Below, one piece after another: positions 36,556 through 44,634 of a DNA stretch of 45,063 bases (the stretch's first letter is position 1; every line of letters starts with the position of its first letter). Under the pieces are notes generated by a model. It was not told where the DNA came from. It made no database searches and saw only the letters and a list, made by a program, of their open reading frames with translations. This stretch comes from Candidatus Methanorudis spinitermitis (GTDB lineage Archaea; Methanobacteriota; Methanobacteria; Methanobacteriales; Methanobacteriaceae). Location: positions 1 to 45,063 of the forward strand of contig JAITUQ010000018.1 in assembly GCA_031286225.1 (NCBI GenBank). Reading direction: 5' to 3'. A program made the position numbers and the translations under genes.

Positions 36556-36810
36556 TGATTATAAGTAGTAAATAATCATTAAATTTTGAAAATCAAATTA
36601 TTTATTTTTAAAATTGTTATTTGTTAAGTTAATATTCTATAAAAAATAGTTATTTTAATTAAAATAATTGTTTACTAAGTTTATATTTTATTATTAATAG
36701 TTATTATAGAGTTATTAAAATAATAATATAGATATTTTTTTATAAAAAAAGAAATAAAAAGAAATTTTAATAAAAATTGCTAAAGATTAGCTTTTAAACT
36801 ATATGGAATA

Positions 36811-36905
36811 TTGAGTTTATTAAATCTTTTTTAAATCTTAAATAGTTTAACTTTTATAGTAATAATTATCTTGAATTTGTTAAATCTTTTTTAAATCTTA
36901 AATAG
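36811..36905 (+). repeat. Two 35-bp direct repeats at exactly 60-base period upstream of thiC
   Basis: 36811-36845 and 36871-36905 match at 33 of 35 positions; both begin TTGA(G/A)TTT and share TTAAATCTTTTTTAAATC followed by TTAAATAG. The second copy ends 39 bases before the thiC start codon. The 25 bases between copies are not repeated. They may be binding sites or the scar of a promoter duplication. Confidence 0.7.
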
Positions 36906-36931
36906 CTATGAAAATAATTTAAGCTACTTTA

Positions 36932-36947
36932 AAGAGGTATCTAATTG
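36932..36947 (+). promoter_or_regulatory. Ribosome binding site and TTG start of thiC
   Basis: AGAGGTAT precedes TTG at 36945-36947. The frame is closed a short way upstream and the first internal ATG lies well inside the conserved region, so TTG is the likely start. Confidence 0.7.
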
Positions 36948-38216
36948 ACACAATTAAAAGAAGCCAAAAAAGGCAAGGTAACTGAAGAAATTGAAATTGT
37001 AGCTAAAAATGAAAATATAAATGTTAACAAGCTTATAAATCTAATAGCTAATGGAAAAGTAGTAATACCTAAAAATATTAATAGAACAACTAAACCCTGT
37101 GGAATTGGTCAAGAATTAAGAACTAAAATCAATGCAAATATTGGATCATCATCTAAAATGGAAGATATTAACCTTGAACTTGAAAAAGCTAAAATATCTG
37201 TTGAATATGGTGCAGATGCTCTAATGGATTTGAGCATTGGTCCTAGATTAATTGAATTTAGAAAAAAAATAAGAGAAAGTGTGGATGTTCCAATAGGAAC
37301 AGTTCCAATTTATGAAGCAGGAGTATCTAAACAAAATAAAAATAAAACTATTGTTGATATGAGTGAAGATGATATCTTTAAAGCTATTGAAAATCAAGCA
37401 AAAGAAGGTATAGACTTCATGACCTTACATTGTGGAATAAACAAAGATTTAATTGAAAAATTACATAACTCAGATAGAATCATGGGAATTGTAAGCAGGG
37501 GGGGAACATTTTTAGCTTCTTGGATTACTCACAATAATCTGGAAAATCCACTATATAAAAACTATGATTATATTTTGGAAATAGCTAATGAATATGATGT
37601 GACATTAAGTTTAGGAGATGGTCTTCGTCCAGGATGTTTATCTGATGGAACAGATATCCCTCAAATTCAAGAATTGGTTAATTTAGGAATTTTAGTTAAA
37701 AGAGCACGAGAATATAATGTTCAAGTTATGGTTGAAGGTCCTGGTCATCTTCCTATTAATCAAATAGCTTCTAACATGCAAATACAAAAGACATTGTGTT
37801 TTGATGCTCCTTTTTATGTTTTAGGTCCAATTGTTACTGATTTAGCTCCTGGTTATGATCATATTACTTCAGCTATTGGTGGAGCAATAGCTGCACAAAA
37901 TGGAGCAGACTTTTTATGCTATGTTACACCTGCAGAACATTTATCTATACCAAATCTTCAAGATGTTAAAGAAGGAGTCATTGCTTCTAAAATAGCTGCT
38001 CAAGCTGCTGATGTTGCTCTTGGATTGGAATCTGCATGGAAAGATGAATTAGCTATGTCTACAGCACGAAAGAACTTTGATTGGGAAAAACAATTTGAAT
38101 TGTCATTTGATAGTGAAAAATGTAGGAAGTATAGAGAAAGGTCCCCTACTGATGATGAAGATATGTGCTCAATGTGTGGAGAGTACTGTGCCATTAGAAT
38201 AGCTAAAAACTTCTAA
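36945..38216 (+). CDS. thiC: Phosphomethylpyrimidine synthase ThiC
   Basis: A 423-residue radical-SAM-type enzyme that turns aminoimidazole ribotide into the pyrimidine part of thiamine. Conserved parts are PCGIGQELRTKINANIG, GADALMDLSIG, MTLHCGIN, SRGGTFLASW, LSLGDGLRPG, VEGPGHLPINQI and the C-terminal cluster site DMCSMCGEYCA. There the spacing is C-X2-C-X3-C, one residue shorter than the C-X2-C-X4-C of bacterial ThiC. It is of the short archaeal type without the bacterial N-terminal extension. Translation starts at TTG with AGAGGTAT (36932-36939) 5 bases upstream; no ATG fits. The direct repeat just upstream may control it. Confidence 0.95.
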   Translation: MTQLKEAKKGKVTEEIEIVAKNENINVNKLINLIANGKVVIPKNINRTTKPCGIGQELRTKINANIGSSSKMEDINLELEKAKISVEYGADALMDLSIGPRLIEFRKKIRESVDVPIGTVPIYEAGVSKQNKNKTIVDMSEDDIFKAIENQAKEGIDFMTLHCGINKDLIEKLHNSDRIMGIVSRGGTFLASWITHNNLENPLYKNYDYILEIANEYDVTLSLGDGLRPGCLSDGTDIPQIQELVNLGILVKRAREYNVQVMVEGPGHLPINQIASNMQIQKTLCFDAPFYVLGPIVTDLAPGYDHITSAIGGAIAAQNGADFLCYVTPAEHLSIPNLQDVKEGVIASKIAAQAADVALGLESAWKDELAMSTARKNFDWEKQFELSFDSEKCRKYRERSPTDDEDMCSMCGEYCAIRIAKNF

Positions 38217-38588
38217 TATATTATATATATTACTTCAATCTGGGCATGAATTTGTTTTGTAGTGATTTAGTATTGTAATTTATTTTTTTATTATTAAATA
38301 TTATTAATTTTAGTATTATTAATCATAAATACTCTAATTGAACTAAATGATGTTATTTAAATTATAATCTTTCATTTCTAAACGTTCCTGCATATAGTAA
38401 TTCACCAATTTATTAGACAAAATCTAATGATTAAAACAATATTGTTATGTAAATTTAATTTTCATGATAAATTTTATAGATAGGTACAAAATATCACAAC
38501 AATTAATTTTTAATGACAATGTTTTAATAATATAAGAAATATAAATAATAGTGCATATTAAATATTCAAAATGAAGTAGGTTCTGAAA
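38217..38588. other. Intergenic region between thiC and the glutaredoxin-like gene
   Basis: About 370 A/T-rich bases without a supported gene. AGGT at 38578-38581 serves the next start codon. Confidence 0.5.
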
Positions 38589-38867
38589 ATGGAATACGTA
38601 CATGTTGATGGTAAAGATAAAGGCAAAGTAGTTTTATTTGCTTTAAGTACTTGTGGCTGGTGTAAAAAAGTAAGAATGTTACTGGAAGACCTTGAAGTAG
38701 GATATGATTTTATTTATGTGGATTTAACTTCGGGTGATGATAGAACAGAAGCTGTAAATACTCTTAAAGAATTTAATGATGCTGTTTCATTTCCAACATT
38801 AGTTATAAATAATGAAGATGTGATCATTGGTTATGAAGAGGAAGACATTGAGTCAAAACTTGGATAA
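38589..38867 (+). CDS. Glutaredoxin/thioredoxin-like disulfide reductant protein
   Basis: A 92-residue protein with the thioredoxin fold. The active site is C22-G-W-C25 in ALSTCGWCKKVRMLL, and the cis-proline loop is SFPTLVINN. The size and the YVDLTSGDD strand are as in small methanogen glutaredoxin-like proteins. It should accept electrons and reduce target disulfides. The next gene, 60 bases on, encodes a ferredoxin:disulfide reductase, so a direct relay ferredoxin to reductase to this protein is the natural reading, though it is inferred from the neighbourhood. Confidence 0.88.
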   Translation: MEYVHVDGKDKGKVVLFALSTCGWCKKVRMLLEDLEVGYDFIYVDLTSGDDRTEAVNTLKEFNDAVSFPTLVINNEDVIIGYEEEDIESKLG

Positions 38868-38927
38868 ATAATACTGTTTGTCAATATATAATTTTACACA
38901 ATTAAAATGGATTTAAGAGGTATTTTC

Positions 38928-39416
38928 ATGGGTAAAGCTTATGAAAAGTTTAAAAATGAAGCTGAAGAAACTGGTTACAATGTTAGTCCTGATGTAGAAT
39001 TTGTTGAAATGTTACTTGAAAACATCCAAGTTAACATTGAAAGATATGGATATGGGGCTTGTCCTTGTAGATTGGCTTCAGGAAACAGAGAAGAGGATCT
39101 TGATTTAATTTGTCCTTGTGATTATAGGGATGCTGATTTAGAAGATTATGGGGCTTGTTTTTGTGCATTATATGTGACACCAGATATTTTAGAAGGGAAA
39201 AAAAAGCTATCATCAATTCCAGATAGGCGACTCGAAGAACTAGAAGCTAAAAAATCGGAGAAAAAACAAGAAATTCCCGCTAAGGATGTATTTGGGAAAC
39301 TTAAATATCCAATATACCGTTGTATAGTTTGTGGTTATCTATGTTGTAGAGAAAAACCTCCTGTAAAATGCCCAATTTGTAAAGTTTCTGCTGATAGATT
39401 TGAAATAATTCTTTAA
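38928..39416 (+). CDS. Ferredoxin:disulfide (thioredoxin) reductase catalytic subunit fused to a rubredoxin-like domain
   Basis: A 162-residue fusion. Residues 1-85 are the catalytic FTR-beta domain with CPC (45-47), CPC (62-64) and CFC (77-79), the cysteines that hold the [4Fe-4S] cluster and the redox disulfide. Spacings are 14 and 12 residues, unlike the 16 and 8 of plant FTR. After a charged linker (about 95-120) the last 40 residues form a rubredoxin-like knuckle with two C-X2-C pairs (CIVC and CPIC). Archaeal relatives reduce disulfides with ferredoxin electrons. An ATG 21 bases upstream is in frame, but AAGAGGT at 38915-38921 points to 38928. It pairs with the upstream glutaredoxin-like gene. 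Confidence 0.9.
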   Translation: MGKAYEKFKNEAEETGYNVSPDVEFVEMLLENIQVNIERYGYGACPCRLASGNREEDLDLICPCDYRDADLEDYGACFCALYVTPDILEGKKKLSSIPDRRLEELEAKKSEKKQEIPAKDVFGKLKYPIYRCIVCGYLCCREKPPVKCPICKVSADRFEIIL

Positions 39417-39691
39417 ATAAATAAAATAAAAATGATTTAAAAATAGAAGAATATTTAAAATTTTTTAATCTTTAATTTTTTTAATCATATTATAATCTTT
39501 AAACTTTTAAATAAGATTTAATCTTTAGTTTTTTAAATAATATTTTTTTTATAGTCATTTTGGAAAATTTTTTAATTTTACAAAAATAAATAACCAGTTA
39601 TTATTCTTTTGAATATAAGAAACAGAATTATAATTATTTTCACATGAAAAAAATTTATCACTGGTAAATGCTAATTTGAGAAGAAGATAAC

Positions 39692-41344
39692 ATGAAATAT
39701 CAAGAATTAGTCAATGTTTACGAAGCAATAGCTGCAACCACTAAAAGATTAGAAAAAACTGATATATTAGCTGACTTTTTCAAAAAAGTAAAGGTTGAAA
39801 CCTTGCCCAAAGTTGTTTTAATGGCTTTAGGAACAGTTTTTCCTCCTTGGAGTGAAGAAGAACAAGGATTAGCAGATAAACTCTTAATGAAAGCAATAGC
39901 TGATGTGGTTGGTGTTTCAATTACTGAAGTAGAAGATCAAGTTCGTGAACAGGGAGATATTGGAAAAGCTGCTGAAGAACTCTACAGAAAAAAATCACAA
40001 ACAACATTCTTTTTTAAAGCTCTTGAAATAGATTTTGTTTTTGGTAATTTAAGAAAATTAGCTAAAATATCTGGTGATAGGTCTACATCAAGAAAAATAG
40101 CTATTGTTTTAGAACTTTTATCATCTGCTTCTGGGGTAGAAGCAAAATATATTGCAAGAACTATTTTAGAAGAGCTTAGAATTGGTATTGGTGAAGGAAC
40201 CATACGTGATGCAGTGTCCCTTGCTTTTAATGTTGATAAAGATACAATTGACAGAGCTCACATGCTAACAAATGACTTAGGATTAGTAGCTAAAGTAGCT
40301 AAAGAAAAAGGAGAAAAAGGTCTAAAACAACTTAATCTTTCACCTGGAAAACCTGTAAAGCCAATGTTAGCTCAATTATCTGAAGGAATAGATATTAGTG
40401 TTAGAGAAATGGGAGAAGCAATTTGTGAAACTAAATATGATGGTATTCGCCTGCAAATCCATAAGAAAGATGATGAAATCAATTTATTTACAAGACGTCT
40501 TGAAAACATTAGTTTAGCTATTCCTGAAATGATAGAATATATTAAGAAATCTTTTCCAGATGAAGATTTCATAGCCGAAGGAGAGATAATAGCTACAAAA
40601 AATAATAAACCAATTTCATTCCAGTATATACTTCAACGTGTCCGGCGAAAGTATAATATTGAAAAAGCTATGGAAGATGTTCCTTTAAAGCTATTTTTAT
40701 TTGACATTCTTTACTTTAAAAAATCCATGATTGATGAACCTTTAGCTACTCGCAGATTAACCTTAGAGGAAATTGTGGATACCTCTATTGACCAAATTAA
40801 TCTTAGTGAAATGGTTAAAGTAAGTTGTGAAAATATTGATGAAGCTCAAAATCTTTTTAATAAATCAATTGCTGAAGGGCATGAAGGAATAATGATAAAA
40901 GACCCAAAAGAACCATATATTCCAGGGCTTCGTGGAAAAAAAATGTTGAAGTTTAAAGCAGAACCTGAAACTTTAGATGTTGTAGTGGTTGGAGGAACTT
41001 ATGGTATTGGAAAAAGAGCAAACTTTGTTGGATCCTATAAAGTGGCATTAAAAGATGAAAATGATGAACTTAAAACTGTAGCACATGTAGCTACTGGTTT
41101 AGATGATGAAACATTAGCTCATCTAACAAATTTAATGGATAAATACAAAACTCGTGAAAAAGGAACCAAGATTGATGTTGAACCTCGAATAATTTTGGAA
41201 ATAGCTTATAGCGAAATTGTAAAAAGTCCTGAATATGAAGCTGGATTTTCTCTTCGTTTCCCAGTTGTAAAAAGAGTAAGAAAGGATAAAGGTTTAGCAG
41301 ATATTGATACAGTTGAACGATTAGAATCCATGTTTAAAGGCTAA
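39692..41344 (+). CDS. lig: ATP-dependent DNA ligase
   Basis: A 550-residue type I DNA ligase of the archaeal/eukaryotic kind, which seals nicks such as those between Okazaki fragments. The N-terminal DNA-binding domain covers about residues 1-220. The lysine that takes AMP is in the motif KYDGIRLQ (about 249-256), with motif III-like AEGEIIA, motif IV EGIMIKDP, and motif V LKFKAE. The C-terminal OB domain ends RFPVVKRVRKDKG. The length is what the family has. A weak GAAGAAGAT precedes the ATG. MCM at 14940 and this ligase are the two replication enzymes in the window. Confidence 0.96.
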   Translation: MKYQELVNVYEAIAATTKRLEKTDILADFFKKVKVETLPKVVLMALGTVFPPWSEEEQGLADKLLMKAIADVVGVSITEVEDQVREQGDIGKAAEELYRKKSQTTFFFKALEIDFVFGNLRKLAKISGDRSTSRKIAIVLELLSSASGVEAKYIARTILEELRIGIGEGTIRDAVSLAFNVDKDTIDRAHMLTNDLGLVAKVAKEKGEKGLKQLNLSPGKPVKPMLAQLSEGIDISVREMGEAICETKYDGIRLQIHKKDDEINLFTRRLENISLAIPEMIEYIKKSFPDEDFIAEGEIIATKNNKPISFQYILQRVRRKYNIEKAMEDVPLKLFLFDILYFKKSMIDEPLATRRLTLEEIVDTSIDQINLSEMVKVSCENIDEAQNLFNKSIAEGHEGIMIKDPKEPYIPGLRGKKMLKFKAEPETLDVVVVGGTYGIGKRANFVGSYKVALKDENDELKTVAHVATGLDDETLAHLTNLMDKYKTREKGTKIDVEPRIILEIAYSEIVKSPEYEAGFSLRFPVVKRVRKDKGLADIDTVERLESMFKG

Positions 41345-41345
41345 T

Positions 41346-41400
41346 TTTTTAAAAAATTAGTCTTTTTTGATTTTTTTTAATCATTTAAAAATCAATTTTT
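41346..41400 (+). terminator. T-rich terminator after the ligase gene
   Basis: Just after the stop codon there are three T runs of six or more, one inside a small stem GATT-tttttt-AATC (about 41370-41383). Such oligo-T runs end archaeal transcripts. Confidence 0.5.
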
Positions 41401-41865
<465 letters not shown>

Positions 41866-42276
41866 ATGGAAATCACGGATAATAAAATATTTAAAATAGC
41901 TTTATTCACTGCTCTTATAGGAATGATGGGAATGATAATTTTTGCAGGAGACATAGCTCCAAAAGAAGTAGCTATTGAAGATATTAATAGAGGAATGATT
42001 GATGAGAAGGTAGCTATTGTTGGAGTTATAGAGTCTGTTAAATTATCTGCAAGTGGAAAAAGCTATTTTTTAACCTTAGTTGATAACAATGGTAAAATAA
42101 GTGTTGTTATTTTTGAATCTTCTATTGTAGAATTTCAAGAAGCTGGAATCGATATAAATAGCTTTAAGAACAAACGTGTTAAAGTCACTGGAACATTAAC
42201 AGAATACAGATCTAACATGGAATTAATATTAGATAATGCAAACTCTATAAAAATAGAAAATGAAGATATTCAATAA
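41866..42276 (+). CDS. Membrane-anchored OB-fold protein
   Basis: A 136-residue protein. Residues about 10-28 form a single membrane helix or uncleaved signal (ALFTALIGMMGMIIFAG), and residues about 40-130 read as an OB-fold of the tRNA-anticodon / nucleic-acid-binding type: VAIVGVIESVKLSASGKSYFLTLVDNNGKISVVIF, then KRVKVTGTLTEYRSNMELIL. The domain should lie outside the membrane. OB folds of this kind bind nucleic acid in the cytoplasm, so an exported one is odd; it could bind DNA taken up or released, or have another ligand. An ATG 9 bases upstream (41857) is also possible, but GAGATG precedes 41866. Family function is unknown. Confidence 0.65.
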   Translation: MEITDNKIFKIALFTALIGMMGMIIFAGDIAPKEVAIEDINRGMIDEKVAIVGVIESVKLSASGKSYFLTLVDNNGKISVVIFESSIVEFQEAGIDINSFKNKRVKVTGTLTEYRSNMELILDNANSIKIENEDIQ

Positions 42277-42630
42277 AGTAAATTATAGAAATGGTTTTAA
42301 GGGATAAAAAATATATTTTAGAAAACTTTTTATTCAAAAAATTGCCTACTAATCATGGAAAATAAAAAAATTTATACAAAATAGCTATTTATCATATGGA
42401 ATATAAATTAATTATTGATTAAATATATTAATTTCATTATATTAACATAATGATTGGGAATATTAATTATTTTAAATAATAGTATCTATTAAAAATTTAG
42501 ATAAGTATATTAAAATTATAACTATTTTAAAATATTAAAAATAATAAAAATTTAGATAAGCATATTAAAATTATAATTATTTTAAAATATTAAAAATAAT
42601 TAAAAATAATCAATAAATGGTGGAGAATTA
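42277..42630. other. Intergenic region upstream of glmM
   Basis: About 355 bases, with a 55-bp tandem duplication filling 42491-42600. The rest is A/T-rich. GGTGGAG (42619-42625) is the ribosome binding site of glmM. Confidence 0.6.
42491..42600. repeat. 55-bp tandem duplication (two copies, 53/55 identical)
   Basis: 42491-42545 and 42546-42600 are adjacent copies beginning AAAAATTTAGATAAG; they differ only at two positions (T/C and C/T transitions). They end 30 bases before the glmM start codon, so the duplication includes the expected promoter region. Confidence 0.8.
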
Positions 42631-43992
42631 ATGACCAATGATAAACAATTATTTGGAACTTTTGGTGTGCGGAGAATAGCTAATGATATTTTAACTCCTG
42701 AATTTACTTCAATGCTAGCTGCAAGCTATGGAACAGTATTTCAAGGAAAAATAGCTATTGGGGGAGACACAAGAACAACAACTCCTATGATAAAACATGC
42801 TATAATTTCGGGACTTTTATCTTCTGGCTGTGATGTTATAGATCTTGGAATCCTTCCAACTCCAGCAGTCCAGTATGCAGTTAAGAATTATTATGATGGA
42901 GGGATTATAATAACAGCTTCACATAATCCTCCAGAGTATAACGGAATTAAATTCGTGGATAAAGATGGAATAGGTATTAAAGATGAAGATGAAATAATTA
43001 TTGAAAAACTGTACTTTGAAGAAAATCCAAAACGTGCAAGTTGGGAAGCTATTGGAAATCTTTACAATAATGATAAAATAATTGAAGAATATATAGATGA
43101 AGCTTTAGAAAGAGTAGATATTAAAGCGATTAAAAGTAGAAAATTAAAAGTCGTTCTTGATTGTGGTTCAGGAGCAGGGTGTTATACTGCTCCATATATT
43201 TTACAAAAGCTTGGGTGTGAACTTATAACCTTAAATTGTCAAGATGATGGATTTTTCCCAGGTAGAGATCCAGAACCTATTGAAACAAATCTCCAAGATT
43301 TAATAGCTACTGTCAAGCAGTTAAATGCTGATATTGGAATAGCTCATGATGGAGATGCAGATAGAACAATTTGTATTGATGAGAAAGGAAACTATGTTTT
43401 AGGTGATAAAACATTTACTTTAGTTGAAAAACAAATGTTAAAAGAAAACAAAGGTGGTTTAATTGTAACCACAGTTGCAACTTCTACAGCTATTTATGAT
43501 ATTGCAGATGAGTTTAATGGAGAGGTAATAGCTACTGCTGTAGGCGATCTTTTAGTTGCAAGGGAGTTAAAAGAAAAAGATGGACTTTTTGGTGGAGAAG
43601 AAAATGGTGGTCTTATTTTCCCAGATTTTGTTTATGGAAGAGATGCAGCATTAACAGTAGCTAAGATATTAGAAATAATAGCTAAAGAGAAAAAATCATT
43701 ATCTCAACTTGTTGATGAACTTCCAGCTTATTTTTCTGAAAAAATGAAGTGTGAATGTCCAGATGAGAAAAAACAAGAAGTTATGGACAATATAGCTAAG
43801 GAAGTAGCTACTTTGGGATATGAAATTGATACCACAGATGGAGTAAAAATATTTAAAGATGATGGTTGGGTTATAATTCGCCCATCAGGGACAGAACCAA
43901 TTTTTAGATCTATGTCTGAAAGTGATTCTCAAAGTAAAGCTACTGAACTAGCAAAATGGGGGATTTCTTTAATTGAAAAGTTTAAAAGCTAG
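42631..43992 (+). CDS. glmM: Phosphoglucosamine mutase
   Basis: A 453-residue alpha-D-phosphohexomutase of the archaeal GlmM type, turning glucosamine-6-phosphate into glucosamine-1-phosphate for UDP-GlcNAc. The phosphoserine loop is TASHNPPEYNGIK with Ser97. The magnesium loop is DGDADRT, the sugar-binding loop GGEENGGLIF and the phosphate-binding loop RPSGTEPIFRS near the end. Some archaeal members also act as phosphomannomutase, so the assignment to glucosamine is likely but not proven. GGTGGAG stands 5 bases before the ATG. The product supplies amino sugars for pseudomurein, tying it to the MraY-like and MurG-like genes. Confidence 0.88.
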   Translation: MTNDKQLFGTFGVRRIANDILTPEFTSMLAASYGTVFQGKIAIGGDTRTTTPMIKHAIISGLLSSGCDVIDLGILPTPAVQYAVKNYYDGGIIITASHNPPEYNGIKFVDKDGIGIKDEDEIIIEKLYFEENPKRASWEAIGNLYNNDKIIEEYIDEALERVDIKAIKSRKLKVVLDCGSGAGCYTAPYILQKLGCELITLNCQDDGFFPGRDPEPIETNLQDLIATVKQLNADIGIAHDGDADRTICIDEKGNYVLGDKTFTLVEKQMLKENKGGLIVTTVATSTAIYDIADEFNGEVIATAVGDLLVARELKEKDGLFGGEENGGLIFPDFVYGRDAALTVAKILEIIAKEKKSLSQLVDELPAYFSEKMKCECPDEKKQEVMDNIAKEVATLGYEIDTTDGVKIFKDDGWVIIRPSGTEPIFRSMSESDSQSKATELAKWGISLIEKFKS

Positions 43993-44013
43993 AATGAAAT
44001 TAGAGAATTTAGT

Positions 44014-44634
44014 ATGGATTATAACAAAACCAAATTTAATTTCTTAAAAAATGATTGTATAATTGAATTTGGGAATGAAAAAGGAAATGACATATATAAT
44101 CATTCAAATAAGCGTCTTGAAGACTTTTTAAAAGAAAATGATTATGTGGAAAACCCCACAATAAGAAAACATATAGCTACACATCTATTCCCGCTAATAG
44201 CTTATTATTTAACACTACAAAAATTTGGTTTTTCAAAAAAAGAATCTTATAAATTGTCATATAAAGAAATTAAAAGGTTAGGAACTATTAAGAAAAAAAG
44301 AAATGAGAAACTAGTAAAAATTCCATTTATTTATTATATAATTAAATTAGTAGCAAAAAGATATATTCATAATAAATGACCTACAGAAGGTTGGAAAATA
44401 GAATGGGTAAAACAAAATAAGGAAGAAATTCATTTTAAATTTCATGATTGTGTTTATTTTAATTTAACAAAAAAATATGGATGCCCAGAGTTATGTAAGC
44501 TATTTTGCATTGAAGATATCATTTCTTATTATGGATATGCTCCTAAAATAATTTTTGAAAGAGAAAAAACTATTGGTCAAGGAAATAAATATTGTGATTT
44601 TCATTTAAAAAATGGAAAATATTATAAGGAATGA
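44014..44634 (+). pseudogene. L-2-amino-thiazoline-4-carboxylic acid hydrolase family protein, interrupted by an in-frame UGA
   Basis: The first frame (44014-44376, 121 residues) ends at TGA (44377-44379), yet the same frame stays open for 84 more codons to TGA at 44632-44634. The downstream part reads PTEGWKIEWV, then FHDCVYFNLTKKYGCPELCKLFC and a Cys-Asp-Phe ending, the C-terminal cysteine-rich half of the ATC-hydrolase family; the upstream half has the usual helices with HIATHLFPLIAYYLTLQKFGFS. Together they make one 206-residue protein of normal length. The simplest reading is a recent nonsense mutation. Stop readthrough is the alternative. It follows glmM by 21 bases. The family call comes from recalled motifs; reported activity is cysteine formation from thiazoline, mostly unproven for archaea. 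Confidence 0.75.

Larger units (their letters stand above)
36526..36944. other. Divergent intergenic region upstream of thiC
   Basis: About 420 bases holding the CBS gene promoter and a 35-bp direct repeat next to thiC. I looked for a TPP riboswitch and did not see one. Confidence 0.55.

Noticed and set aside
36526..36944. TPP riboswitch upstream of thiC
   Set aside because: I looked for the conserved CTGAGA and related core elements and found none; the region has only A/T-rich direct repeats.
44377..44379. UGA as selenocysteine codon
   Set aside because: No SECIS-like stem was apparent, the family is not known for selenocysteine, and Methanobrevibacter-type archaea are not known to make it; a nonsense mutation is simpler.
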